Shown in pieces: positions 33,774-43,422 of a stretch of DNA of 64,000 nucleotides (positions within the stretch are counted from its first letter, which is position 1; the number at the start of each line of letters is the position of its first letter). The position numbers were made by a program, and so were the translations under genes. Under the pieces are notes generated by a model that was given only the letters and a program-made list of their open reading frames with translations, was not told the DNA's origin and did not search any database. Origin of the DNA: Nothophaeocryptopus gaeumannii (Eukaryota; Ascomycota; Dothideomycetes; Mycosphaerellales; Mycosphaerellaceae); contig JASISA010000019.1 of assembly GCA_031771865.1 (NCBI GenBank), positions 806,001 through 870,000 on the forward strand, written 5' to 3'.

Positions 33774-33795
33774 TACCGGACCAACAAGACCCCTG
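33774..33795 (-). repeat. hAT terminal inverted repeat, right
   Basis: 22 bp, perfect reverse complement of 31892-31913. The element ends at 33795. Confidence 0.95.
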
Positions 33796-33803
33796 ATCTG
33801 CCT
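33796..33803 (+). repeat. hAT target-site duplication, right (ATCTGCCT)
   Basis: Second copy of the 8-bp target site; joining the flanks restores an uninterrupted sequence. Confidence 0.93.
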
Positions 33804-33820
33804 CCTGCCGCACCTCCTCC

Positions 33821-34378
33821 TTAGTACTCGTCCTCCGGCGCCTTGCTCCAATACTTGACACCGCTCAGGCGTACTAAACTGACTTCCAAAGCGCCTTTCT
33901 CCTGGAGATCCTTGAATAGATCAGTACCGAATCCCTCATAGGAGACATCTCGCGCGGCATCTCTCACTCCTTGTGGGGTGATGTTCCTTAGTACCCCCAG
34001 AGGATACTTACAGGCCAGATGAGCGGGGAGTTGGCGGCTCGCAGTATCAATGCGGGTGTGCTTGAGGCAGGCATAGTCTTGAGGGCTGAGAGACTGCAGC
34101 CAGGCATAGCAAGCCTTGGCGGTAAGGAAGACGAAGATGAGCGACTCAAAGTAGCTCTGGCGGGTGTAGATTGTGTGCACGTCCGAATAGATTTGCTTGC
34201 ACGTCTGTGCAAGAGCCAGAGGTGATGCTTTGGGTCCAGCGGAGGCGGTGCGTTGGCGTGATTCCATCTCACGCTCTCTGAGCATGGCGTACTCGGATAT
34301 GTTATTTCGTAGCTCGCCCGGGAGCTCGAGGAGTCGACATCTTGTCTGTCGCTGGGTAGCCATCGTGTAGATTGACAT
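33821..34378 (-). CDS. F-box-like protein, tandem paralogue 1
   Basis: One exon, 185 residues from the ATG at 34378 (a second ATG five codons on, MATQRQ, is possible). CRLLELPGELRNNISEYAML is the start of an F-box/2EXR-type fungal domain. ALAQTCKQIYSDVHTIY, KACYAWLQSLSPQDYACLKH and TRIDTASRQL follow, and the end is YWSKAPEDEY. It shares these blocks in order with the next gene (34793-35647), so the two are tandem duplicates. Such proteins often link targets to SCF ubiquitin ligases, but whether this short version does is unknown. The hAT element lies just downstream and does not interrupt it. Confidence 0.7.
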   Translation of the reverse strand: MSIYTMATQRQTRCRLLELPGELRNNISEYAMLREREMESRQRTASAGPKASPLALAQTCKQIYSDVHTIYTRQSYFESLIFVFLTAKACYAWLQSLSPQDYACLKHTRIDTASRQLPAHLACKYPLGVLRNITPQGVRDAARDVSYEGFGTDLFKDLQEKGALEVSLVRLSGVKYWSKAPEDEY

Positions 34379-34792
34379 GGAAGGTGTAAGTAATGCGGAT
34401 TGTTCTGTCGAGTTAAGGTAGGGTCCTGGTTGATGCTCGAGGCCAAAGCTTGTAGCTTGGACTGGCGTCGTTGAGTCCTCGCCTCCACCGGTCGTTTCCG
34501 ACAGCTGCTGTTTTCTCTAGGTCTGGTCTTCTACGAGTCTGATATTTCGGTTGTATGCTGGCGGACGCGTGTGCTTTGAGGTGTCAAAGGTGAGCAAAGA
34601 GAAGGAGCAGCGAGAAAGTGATGTTGAGGGTCCCTGGGATGTGTCATGTATCGGCGAAAAATCACTGCCCACCGTGACGTTCCAGCCGAACCTTCATTCA
34701 CTCAACGCGCATGTTGGAAACAGAACAAGCGCAAATTACCAAGCTATCACCAAGTTGCTCATACCTCAGCTGACTGCCGATCTCTATATCAT
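34379..34792. other. Spacer between the tandem F-box-like genes
   Basis: Holds the promoter of paralogue 1 and the 3' region of paralogue 2. A plus frame (34551-34940) is open but antisense to paralogue 2 at its end; not called. Confidence 0.45.
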
Positions 34793-35647
34793 CTATCCGC
34801 CTCTAATTCGGTGCTCTGAGCGGAAGTCTTCCGCGGGCGCCTTGCTCCAGCGTCCCTCGCTACCCACCTTCTCGACACTCTCCTCAAGTGCGCTTCTACT
34901 CTTCAACTCCCGAAAGAAGTCCCCAGCTGGTCGCCGGTAGTTGATATCGCGCTGTGCGGCCGTGTATGCCTTCGCGAGTGCGGTTTGCGAGCGTCCCAAG
35001 GGAGTGCCCTTAAGCACGCTTCTCTTTCTAGTAGGAGATAGCGATCTACTGGCGGTGTCGATTCGGACATGCTCCAGCAAATCTCGGGTCATGCTGCAGA
35101 GACTAGCTAGCCACTTGTAGCAAGCTTGCGGTGTCGTGAATGTAAAAGTGGTGTTCCCGTAGTGCTTTTGCAAAGTCTCCTTGCGGATTTGCTTGCAAGT
35201 CGCCGAAATTGCACGAAATGCGAAATCCGCATGTGCAGCAGCGATAGCTGTCGGGAACTCCATGCTGCGATTAGTTGGCCTGAAGATGTAATCGAAGATT
35301 TCACGGCGCAATTCGCCGGGGAGTTCAAGAAGTCGACTTCCTGTGGATTTCGTGGTACTAGGGCCTGGAGGTGTAGCCTGTTGGCCTGGATGTGTGTTTG
35401 GAGATGTGGAAGACTGTACGGCGTTGGATACGATCCTTTGCTTTTGATGGGATTGATCCTCAGCCATGGAGTCTGCCGCTCGCTTTCGGCTGGATGTGCG
35501 AAACGTTGGCGAAATGGACTGTGAGCTCGACATTTTGATTAGTCTCGGAATATCGATTGCGTCCCGAAGTGCAGAAGATTCGAAGGAGGTAGGACTGCTC
35601 GACCTATTTGATGTCTGCGATCCTGTCTCGTATTTTGTGTCGCGCAT
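34793..35647 (-). CDS. F-box-like protein, tandem paralogue 2
   Basis: One exon, 284 residues from the ATG at 35647 (MRDTKYE); an ATG 38 codons later (MSSSQS) is an alternative. The N-terminal ~105 residues are Ser/Thr/Pro-rich and likely disordered. SRLLELPGELRREIFDYIF is the F-box/2EXR-like start. ISATCKQIRKETL, QACYKWLASLCSMTRDLLEH, RIDTASRSL and GRWSKAPAEDF match the blocks of the neighbouring 33821-34378 protein. Paralogue 1 lacks the long N-terminal extension. Function unknown. Confidence 0.72.
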   Translation of the reverse strand: MRDTKYETGSQTSNRSSSPTSFESSALRDAIDIPRLIKMSSSQSISPTFRTSSRKRAADSMAEDQSHQKQRIVSNAVQSSTSPNTHPGQQATPPGPSTTKSTGSRLLELPGELRREIFDYIFRPTNRSMEFPTAIAAAHADFAFRAISATCKQIRKETLQKHYGNTTFTFTTPQACYKWLASLCSMTRDLLEHVRIDTASRSLSPTRKRSVLKGTPLGRSQTALAKAYTAAQRDINYRRPAGDFFRELKSRSALEESVEKVGSEGRWSKAPAEDFRSEHRIRGG

Positions 35648-36253
35648 CGCATGACAAATTCATTAGAACTTCACGCTATATCCGTCAGTGTTCACTGTGA
35701 GCCGTGAAGAATGCATATCTGAAGAAAACAATGGCTTTGTGAGCACAATCGTTCTCCCGAAGCGCGGTCGTATCATTCGCCCAGAGTCCCACGCTTGTGA
35801 AGCTAGTATAATTTCCAGAATTGTAGCTGGCCTGCCGATCATGTATACTGCTCATATCAATATGATATATATACGCTGTTGCAAGGAGAGGAATGGGGGT
35901 CCGAGGAGCTTCAAAGGGACATAAAGGACCATTCGGGAGTTGGAGGACAAGCCACCGTGACATAGAGTGCCTATCATGTATGAGTGATTGTTGAGACGGC
36001 ATGAATGAGAGACACGCAGATGTCAGGTCAACGGAGATGGATATTGGAGGTGGGGCTGATGACTGAGACTACAAAGGTGTTGTCTACAAGCGGCGGCTAA
36101 CGGGAGGATGCTCCCGTCCTCTTCTCATCAGCGATTGGCTGCTCGGCGCTCGGGCCTTCGGTTCTGCTCCTTTGATCCTCGCAAAGTCGTGAGCGCGATT
36201 GACATCACGACTCTGCATACGCGAGACAGACATCGCATTGAAAGACCAGGGCC
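35648..36253. other. Divergent promoter region
   Basis: Between the heads of F-box-like paralogue 2 (-) and the membrane protein gene (+). It contains a TATATATA run near 35,865. A minus frame of 105 codons (36002-35685) has no features and is not called. Confidence 0.45.
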
Positions 36254-37299
36254 ATGGCCAGCGGTAAGTGATACTCTTCTTGTTCTCTACCTCCCATACC
36301 TAGACATATCAAACAACTCACGAATTTCCGAGACACCGCCCTATCACGCCTCCTCGCGATGGGCGTCGAATTGAGCACAGCAAGATGGCTTGCGCCGGCA
36401 TCGTTCTTGTACGACTTCGCCGCCCAGCAGTATGGCATGTTTTCATCGCCAAACATGAAGGATATTCATGACCGGAATATGTCTTTCTTCAGTCCGCAAC
36501 CCTACTTCATCGCCGGCTTCTTCTTCCCCCAGCAGCTCTTTCAATTAGCATGGATGTACAAGCTTTGGACATTGAAACCAGAGGTGCCGAGGGAGAAGAA
36601 GCAGTTGGATGAGATGGTCAAGTTTGTGCCATATTACGCGTTGGGGAATGTCTGCATCGGTACTTGGTGAGCCTCAGTATTGACGCACAACGTTTGATCG
36701 AGGTCCCTCTAACAACTGTGCCAGGATGTTCTTTTGGAACTCCGAGAACCTCAAGGCCGCCGACATCTTCGTCATTGTCAACACTTTGGCGCAACTCTGG
36801 TTCTCCTTTACCCAGTTGGAACCAATGGACACAACATCAGCCGGCAGTGTCCTGACGCACGTTGTCTCCAAGACCTTTGCGGGCATCGGAGTTCTGGACA
36901 TCTTGCACAACACCTCTGTGGCTTTCTTCAAGAACGAGCTACCTAGCAAGACCCTGAAAATTCTCACTGGACTTGGATTCGGTGCGATGGGAGCGGCTAG
37001 TGACTGGATCCTCGGAGGCTGCTTAGCTTACGATCTGGTGGCGCTCAGTGTTGGCCAGAGGTCGTATGACATGGAATGGAGCAGAGTGCTGGGCTGGTTC
37101 GCTGCAGGGACTGCCGGGATTGTCGCCGCTAAGAACTACTTCAAGTAGGTTGCTCAGTGCGATCGGTTGAACAGAACGAGAGCGGGCGAACAGTCACCCA
37201 GACGAAGGAGACGTAGAGCTGACTAAATATCTTAGGCCGCCTTATGTGAAGGGTGACTATACGAGGATGGAGCAGGATGAGACAGATGACCGGGCATGA
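36254..37299 (+). CDS. Fungal multi-pass membrane protein, unknown function
   Basis: Four exons: 36254-36263 (ten bases, MAS plus one base), 36333-36666, 36725-37144 and 37236-37299; introns 69, 58 and 91 nt; 275 residues. The last exon is recognised because it continues the frame (NYFKPPYVKGDYTRMEQ) instead of stopping at the TAG just after the donor. Hydrophobic stretches: PYFIAGFFFPQQLFQLAWMY, YYALGNVCIGTWMFFW, AADIFVIVNTLAQLWFSF, a Gly-rich LGFGAMGAASDWILGG and VLGWFAAGTAGIVAA. This predicts five or so membrane spans with a hydrophilic C-terminus. I do not recognise a named family. Gene structure and composition are those of an intact gene, unlike its right-hand neighbours. Confidence 0.78.
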
Positions 37300-37979
37300 G
37301 CTTTGAAATCTCGAGACCGCCTTGTGCAAATTGTAATATTACTCGACTATGCTTAATTGTACAAAGTATCTTGGAGACGTCGCCGTCGGCAGTATCCAGC
37401 TCCGTGCGCTCAATGTGGACCCGCTCACAACTTCACAGATCCCGTGTCGCGATCAACAGACACCACTGGAAGGACCATCCACGCGCCTGACAGCAAGATC
37501 ATGGACCCAAACAAAGCTAGGCATACCGTCATGGGAGTTAGGGTATTTCGTTACACGACTCAGGCGTCGGCGTCACTTGGGTGGACTTACGACCACGACG
37601 TGTGATCGTCTGCACATCGGGGGCGAACATATTCTGGCCCAGAACCCGTGTCTGCTCTGCTTTCTACCTCACCAGGTCTGCATAGTCGCGTTCAACATAC
37701 TTCCAGCTCCCAAGTTTTGCGCCAGAGCTACCTCAGAGTCGACTGCAATAGGAATAGAAGAGCAAAGTCGATCACCATAGCGCACCGGACGCGCTTCACA
37801 TTACGGACAGTGCTTGCCTTCACGGCGGCTCCATGTATGTTTGTGGTCCTGGGTGTTGCTGACCTCCTCCTAATTGACACTGGTGCTACGATGCACGCAC
37901 TTGAGCGCGCTTATTGTGCTCCTCGTCCTCATTCTCGTAGCTGGCATGTCAACGACACTTCAGACTTGCACCGACATCA
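37300..37979. other. Unresolved stretch before the decayed gene
   Basis: Overlapping frames on the plus strand; a hydrophobic piece at ~37,890-37,960 (LIVLLVLILVAGMSTTL) might be the 5' end of the decayed gene downstream. Not enough to call. Confidence 0.35.
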
Positions 37980-38430
37980 CAGCGAGCTGGAGTCGAATAT
38001 TCACCGTCGCACGCCGAAGCCTAAAGATCTATACAAGGCGGCATACAAGAAAGGCAACGAGCAGCTTCTGCCGATTCTCGAAGGCAAGAAGGCGGTGCCG
38101 AGAGCTGATGCCGGTGATGAGCCTGAAATGCCAGAGACCGGCTGTTCGGTAAGCCAAAAGTGCCAATACCTCCTACCGATTTCAAAACTATCGATGATCT
38201 TAAGGCTTGGGGATGTTATGGCGGAGACGAGGATAGTAATCAGCTCGAGACCTGGTTCAAGACTTATCACATACAGACACAGATGAAGGCTCTCGAATTG
38301 AGTGCAAGTTCCGACTCGAACTGTCTGGTCCAATGGAAACACAAGGGGTCGTTCAATGAAGAGTGAGGACACCGGACATGGTTTGCGGTAAGTATATCAA
38401 GTATTACAGGAGCATTCAATCGCTGACCTT

Positions 38431-38922
38431 ATTACAGACAACGAAGGCCGTCAACGCTCATGTCATCAACCGTCCCAAGGTGCGATATGGTCTTAGAACA
38501 ACGGGTCATCTGAAGCCGCACTTCATCAAAATGCAGAAGCGCTATGGGAAGACAACGTCGAACATCATGCCGAGGGATTTTTCATCACGGAACTGAGAAA
38601 GTGGTCGGATCTGACGTTCCTCGCTCTTAAAAGATCTGGCGAAGCGGAAAGGAGTCAAAATGATATGGCCAAGATTCATCCCCAGACTACGCATGGTCAA
38701 TCCAGAAACCAAAGATGTGATCAAGCAGGTCGTGCAGAAATCTAGCCGCCCTGGCCTGGAAAGACCTTCGAAGTGGACTCCTATTCCCACGCTTCTGAGG
38801 AGATGCTCGCTTTGCTGGGAACCAGGCATGTAGCGGGAGTGATGTATCTCTTGGCGCAGCATACTCAGGACTTTGGCCGGATGAAGATCACCAAGGTTCA
38901 GGTCTGGTATCATCATTATTAG
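38431..38922 (+). repeat. Module A of the duplicated domain (degenerate)
   Basis: Carries three frame changes and ends at the in-frame TAG. Aligns at protein level with module B: SDLTF/SDITW, a shared KxVI/AEVV helix, then GVMYLLAQH/GVAYYLAQH. Confidence 0.5.
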
Positions 38923-39446
38923 AATGTCGATGAGAAAGACCAGAAGGGGTCGGTGCCTCATCTTCTGATCTACAAGGCTGATGCGGTCAAGAAGGCATCG
39001 AGGAGTATTTTGTCCGAAGAACGGCTCGAAGTCTCGCAATTTGGTTACTCCTCTGCGGCAATGTACGAGACAGACACAGATCACATGAAGCTCTCCGATG
39101 ACGGCAACGATAATCTGGTGAGACTTAAGGACCTGCGAAGAGACTCTGCGGTTTCCCTTACAGACGTTGGAGACCCTCCGACGAACGAAACCAACGTCGA
39201 ACCGAGAGCTTCTTCCCGAAACTTCAACGAAGCCGTCAAAAAAGGCGCCAATCTCATGGCAATGGTCAACGGCCCAAAAAGGACAAGACAAGCCGTCTGG
39301 ACGCAGCAAAGCCTTACAGACTGGGGCTGGGCCTCGAGATACGTCTCAAAATCCGATAACCTCCAAACCGTTATCAGAGGCGCCGAATCCCTCTTCCAAA
39401 ACCTCCAACTCAACGCCCAAACTTGCGTCGACGTCATAACCGCTCA

Positions 39447-40017
39447 CTCTGAACAACCCAAGATCCCTGCGAATTTGAACTACAAAGCCTCCCTCGCGGA
39501 ATGCAAAACCGTCTACTGTCCCTCCCAAGGCGACGTCATGCCCTATGCAGCAATGGACCCCGAAGAACGTATTGCCAATAATCCCGTTTTGCGCGGCTCC
39601 TCAGCACCACTTCTAGGACGTTTCTCCGACATCACATGGTTGACGTATTCCAAAATATGTGCAAACCATAACCAGAAACCTCAAAACTTGTCATTCATCA
39701 TCACCCGCTCAATCACAAATACACAATCTGCAGAGGTCGTTACTGAGGCATTGAGGCAGAATGGGTATAAAGAATCCGGGATGCCGACTCTGGCGAATAA
39801 AGTTATACTGACGAGGAGCAGGGGTAGGGATAAAGATCGAGCATTCCTAGGGGTTATGGGGACGGTGAATTTGCAGGGTGTCGCGTATTACTTGGCTCAG
39901 CATCAACAGGAGCTCGGCGGGAAGAAGACGGTTGGGGCCCATGCGATTTGGGCGGAGGGGGTTCTTTATAGTGTGCTTGTGCAGTTGGCTTGGGTGTGTG
40001 CGGGAAGGTCAGGAAGT
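39447..40017 (+). repeat. Module B of the duplicated domain (open frame)
   Basis: Second copy with an undisturbed frame, ending in VCAGRSGS and a stop. No known signature. Confidence 0.5.
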
Positions 40018-40204
40018 TGAGAGATGCGATGTTGACAGTGGAACGGTGTTTGAGCTTCGTCTTGACATCTTCTCGATTGCTGTTGATGTCTATACACATT
40101 TTCATCTCGGCATACAGGTCCTGTTCAGCTTTGTATGTCTCGGACATCGTTGCACTCTTTGACAATCTCTTTCATGCCTTGTCTCTGATCTCATCCTCGA
40201 CAGA

Positions 40205-41134
40205 TCAGATAGACAGGTTCTGCAGTGACAATCCAACAGTCGAAGGAATGCCTCGAAGATCCTCAATTTCACTCAAGTAAACGGCTTCTTCCCAGTCAGT
40301 CGGTCTCATGACATCGCGGACCTCCTTCTCCAGCTGCAGGTACTCTTCAAACCACGTTGACGATTCAAGCTGAAATCTTCCGATCCCCTCCATCTTTGCC
40401 GTTCTCTTCCCTCTCTCCTCATTTTCGACAGCCTCTACGTGCTCAACTAGTTTCGAGAAGTGTCGCAAAAGAGCAGGCTCGTTGACATGCCTACCGAGCT
40501 CTTTCATGACCTGCCAGAAACGTCCGACTTCAACAGAGGTGCCAATCTTGTCGAAGGCGTGAGTCGGAAAGAGGGCGTGGCCACCGAAGCGGAATGGTGC
40601 CGTGAATGCGACTTGCATGAGGTATTCGTACTGTTTTGTCTTCGGGTACCATTTGGATTCCTGAATTGTGCGCGGTGTGTCTTGTTGTAACCAAGCCGTC
40701 TGCTCAGTGTTCGGTAGGGTGACTTGGATCTTGTTCGCCTTGTGGTAGTGGACAGCATCGAGAGCCGCATGTACACCTCGACTCAACAGCATTGAACGGG
40801 CAGGTGAATCCTTTTTGGTGACTGTCAGGAGCGTGCTGACGGTGATCGTGCCTTTGTCAGTGTGGAATGTCAAGGGCACGCGAACGCCGTCCTCGTTGAC
40901 CATTGTGGATCCGTCGGTGATGCTGGACGCTTTGTGGCAGCGATGGGGCTTGAGCTGTAACTCGGTCACGACGCTGGGACTGATGGTGCCGCGAAAACCA
41001 TATCCGGTGCAGCCGGAGTCCATCAAGCATTGAGTGATCTTGTCGACCCCACCTTTGCGATATACCCAGACTGTGGTCATGAAAGGGGAATAATATTCGG
41101 GTCGATTGCGTTCTTTGCGCGGTCGTGGCGGCAT
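40205..41134 (-). CDS. Retropepsin-like protein (domesticated or retroelement-derived)
   Basis: One exon, 309 residues from the ATG at 41134. Near residue 35, ITQCLMDSGCTGYGFRG has the D-(S/T)-G triad of retroviral-type aspartic proteases in a hydrophobic strand, followed by VVTELQL and ITDGSTM..VPLTFHT, which fits the flap and second-strand pattern of the fold. The C-terminal ~130 residues are charged and helical (HFSKLVEHVEAVENEE, WFEEYLQLEKEV) with no reverse transcriptase, RNase H or integrase nearby. It is thus a protease-like domain standing alone. It may be a remnant of a Ty3/gypsy-type polyprotein or a domesticated gene. The intact frame amid broken neighbours hints at recent arrival or selection. 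Confidence 0.6.
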   Translation of the reverse strand: MPPRPRKERNRPEYYSPFMTTVWVYRKGGVDKITQCLMDSGCTGYGFRGTISPSVVTELQLKPHRCHKASSITDGSTMVNEDGVRVPLTFHTDKGTITVSTLLTVTKKDSPARSMLLSRGVHAALDAVHYHKANKIQVTLPNTEQTAWLQQDTPRTIQESKWYPKTKQYEYLMQVAFTAPFRFGGHALFPTHAFDKIGTSVEVGRFWQVMKELGRHVNEPALLRHFSKLVEHVEAVENEERGKRTAKMEGIGRFQLESSTWFEEYLQLEKEVRDVMRPTDWEEAVYLSEIEDLRGIPSTVGLSLQNLSI

Positions 41135-41422
41135 GATCACTAGAACAGCATTGTCAGCTTGCCGCTAGTTTAAGCATACCGCAGGTCTGCGCTATACCTC
41201 ACTGTCGCCCGCGCGGACCGGTAATGGCTGTGTGATTGTGATTATGTTTCAGGCCGCTTTCTGTCAAGTGAAGCGCGGAAGCCATCGGCGGCTTCCAGAC
41301 TTTGCTAGCAGCCGTTTGTCATGTGAAGCCGACCTTCTCCCGCTTGTTGACTTCACGTCACCGCATTGATTTGATCTCGAACTTCAACGCTTTTCCACCA
41401 ACCACCCACCTTTTGGACTACG

Positions 41423-42314
41423 ATGCAACCACCCAGCATAGTATAGAGCTCAGCCGGCGAGCCCATTACCGCCTTTACAGCTTTGAAAGGCTCCAGCGGC
41501 CGGTCAACAACCTCTGAGGTTCGTGTCGTGGATATCTGCTGTCAGTCATCGCCGACGGTATCTAGACAGAGGAGACCTCGAACATCGCCTGGAGAGTCTT
41601 TGGCATTGTGGAGCTCGGAGATAGAATACACTCACACTTGCCTTTAAAGCATCTCTTAGTCTCTCGAGGCATATGCAAACATATCCCGGGCGTCATCGAG
41701 ACCTCGACGAGAGTCCAGCGGCAGGGTCCGTTGAATTTGCGCACCTACCTACGACAGAAAAGCTTCCGAGGCCGCAAAGATAGCCTGCGAAGCATCAGTC
41801 CGTACTTCATAATGCACAACAAGGCGACTTGCAAGGGATTCTTCCCGACTTCATCACGGACATCCAAGGAGTCAGCAACAGCGGTGATCGCACGACGGAC
41901 CTGCTCTTGCCAGCTCTGCAACGCGGGAAACGCAACAAGCTCATCACATGCAAAGGCATGCCGCCAGTCGCCGACGTTGTCAAGCACTCCTGGAGATTAA
42001 TCCGTTTGGGGCCGCCGGCAGTCAAGTCTGCGAGACTTCTCATAAGCCGCATCAAGGATCTGTCAGGTGAATCCTCAATGGATCTACACTTCGAGGAACT
42101 GAAGGACGACAAAGGCCTGAGCCTGGGAGAATTGACGGATGTCGCGACGTCTTGGTTCGAAGAGTACCGAGTGCACGGATGGATCTTTCGGTATACCTAT
42201 GAGTTACCCTTTGATATTCCACCAATCTCTGTACAGCCGGCTCCGTTTGTGCTCGGGAGAAGACACCCGCCCAGTTTTGGCGTCAACCCATTCTTCGACT
42301 CTGACGAGGAGTAA
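41423..42314 (+). pseudogene. Broken F-box gene
   Basis: An F-box is legible: ELGDRIHSHLPLKHLLVSRGICKHIPGVIE, with the usual Leu-Pro-Leu and Val-Cys positions. It is preceded by TEETSNIAWRVFGIV and, over a 47-nt GTTCGT..AG intron (41519-41565), by a short first exon. In that exon the ATG at 41423 is followed by an in-frame TAG at 41444. After the F-box the frame must change near 41,820 to reach the long C-terminal part (ILPDFITDIQGV.. to a stop at 42,314, ending FFDSDEE). A stop and a frameshift in one gene suggest it is dead; a start at another site plus an extra intron would be the alternative. Confidence 0.55.
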
Positions 42315-43422
42315 ATTTTTGTCAAAAGTCGAAATTGACGGAGTCTTGTCGAACGAAGAGCTTGGAGTTCCGTCAGTGTGCATGATGTAATTCTACAGCA
42401 TCGTGCACTCATGAGGACACGCCAGGGTGCCCGTGTAACCACCATCGAACACCAGTCGAGCGCGAGGAGCAGATCATGTAGTCCTCCGAATTCGATTGTA
42501 CTTCATGGCGCGTCTGTTCCCTTCACGCGATCTTGATGTTTTCCACAATCGTCACCTCTGCCTCAGGTCTTGTGCCCAGCTCTTTGGGTCTCCCTCGACC
42601 CCATTTGGAAGAATCTACCGTGAGCGCCGACTCTGGACGATGAGAGGCCTGCACCCTCCATTGCCCTCTTCCTCGTTCGAGCTGATTCATCCTAGCCTCG
42701 GCTGCGTAGGGGAGTGCGTTGCTCGCGTCCTGAATGGAAGAGGTGTTCAGCCCTGGGAGGGACGGCGTCGGCGTGACGATGAAGTCTGAGACCGGAGCCA
42801 GCTCCTTCGTAATCCAGTGCTAGATGTGGCTTAGGCACCACAGCACACAACGGAGGCTGTTAAACTGGAGTCAGGATGAGCCGGCGGACCCAACCCCTTA
42901 GAGCCCCCGTTCTCACACAAATTTTCTGATATCTTGGCAGTCTACGGGTCAATGAAGGTCGCGACAGCTAGAAGATCTGGACAGTACTTCAGAGCCCATC
43001 TTGATTTCTTCTAAGGCTTTGCATGGTTTTCGTGGATCGTTCTGACCGTTGAATCTTTAGATGAAAGCGAGCTTCTTGAATTTGCCCCACAAAAGATGAA
43101 CTCAAGGCCTTTGGTTGGCTCCATTCTGGCCTGCAGAGCCAAGCCTGGGGGCGATTTATCACCCTCCCCAGAACACCCGGCGATACGATCGCTCCTCAGT
43201 TCTCTCACACCTACACCCATCGAAAATGGTTTCCTGCCTCCCATCCGAAATGTCAAGAGAAACCAACGTTAGAGATCGTGAAGATTTACTAGCCCAGGGC
43301 TCCATCTGCGTACAACCAGGTTGACGGATCAGCCTGCCGATCGGATCCACGTTCTGCTCCATCTATGAGGGATATTCGAGCATCAGTGCCAACCTTGTCG
43401 AGCAGCGCCTATCTCATTCAGG
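42315..43422. other. 1.1-kb intergenic region
   Basis: Upstream of the second Zn2Cys6 regulator; should contain its promoter. Short frames only, no repeats or RNA genes recognised. Confidence 0.5.

Larger units (their letters stand above)
31892..33795 (+). mobile_element. hAT-family DNA transposon, internally deleted copy
   Basis: A 1,904-bp element with perfect 22-bp terminal inverted repeats (begin CAGGGGTCTTGTTGGTCCGG) at 31892-31913 and 33774-33795, flanked by a perfect 8-bp direct duplication ATCTGCCT. The 5'-CAGGG terminus and the 8-bp duplication are hallmarks of hAT elements. Inside is a hAT transposase with frame changes and missing domains, so this copy cannot move by itself but could be mobilised by an intact relative. 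Intact ends and a perfect duplication suggest a fairly recent insertion. It sits 17 bp downstream of the stop codon of the F-box-like gene at 33821-34378. Confidence 0.96.
37980..40020 (+). pseudogene. Decayed gene with an internally duplicated module
   Basis: Protein-like sequence runs across this region but changes frame at about 38,145, 38,540, 38,652 and 38,765 and meets an in-frame TAG at 38,920-38,922. After it, one frame stays open to a stop at 40,018 (about 365 codons; its first ATG is only at 39,061). Two related modules are seen about 1,020-1,040 bp apart. Module A has WSDLTFLALKRSGEAE (from ~38,601) and GTRHVAGVMYLLAQHTQDFG (~38,818). Module B has FSDITWLTYSKICANHN (~39,621) and GTVNLQGVAYYLAQHQQELG (~39,859). 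Module B is intact. I do not recognise the domain. Either the gene is dead, or assembly indels concentrate in module A. Confidence 0.55.

Noticed and set aside
38542..39309. 255-codon minus-strand frame
   Set aside because: Antisense to protein-like plus-strand sequence (module A and the start of the open frame); no start context or domain.
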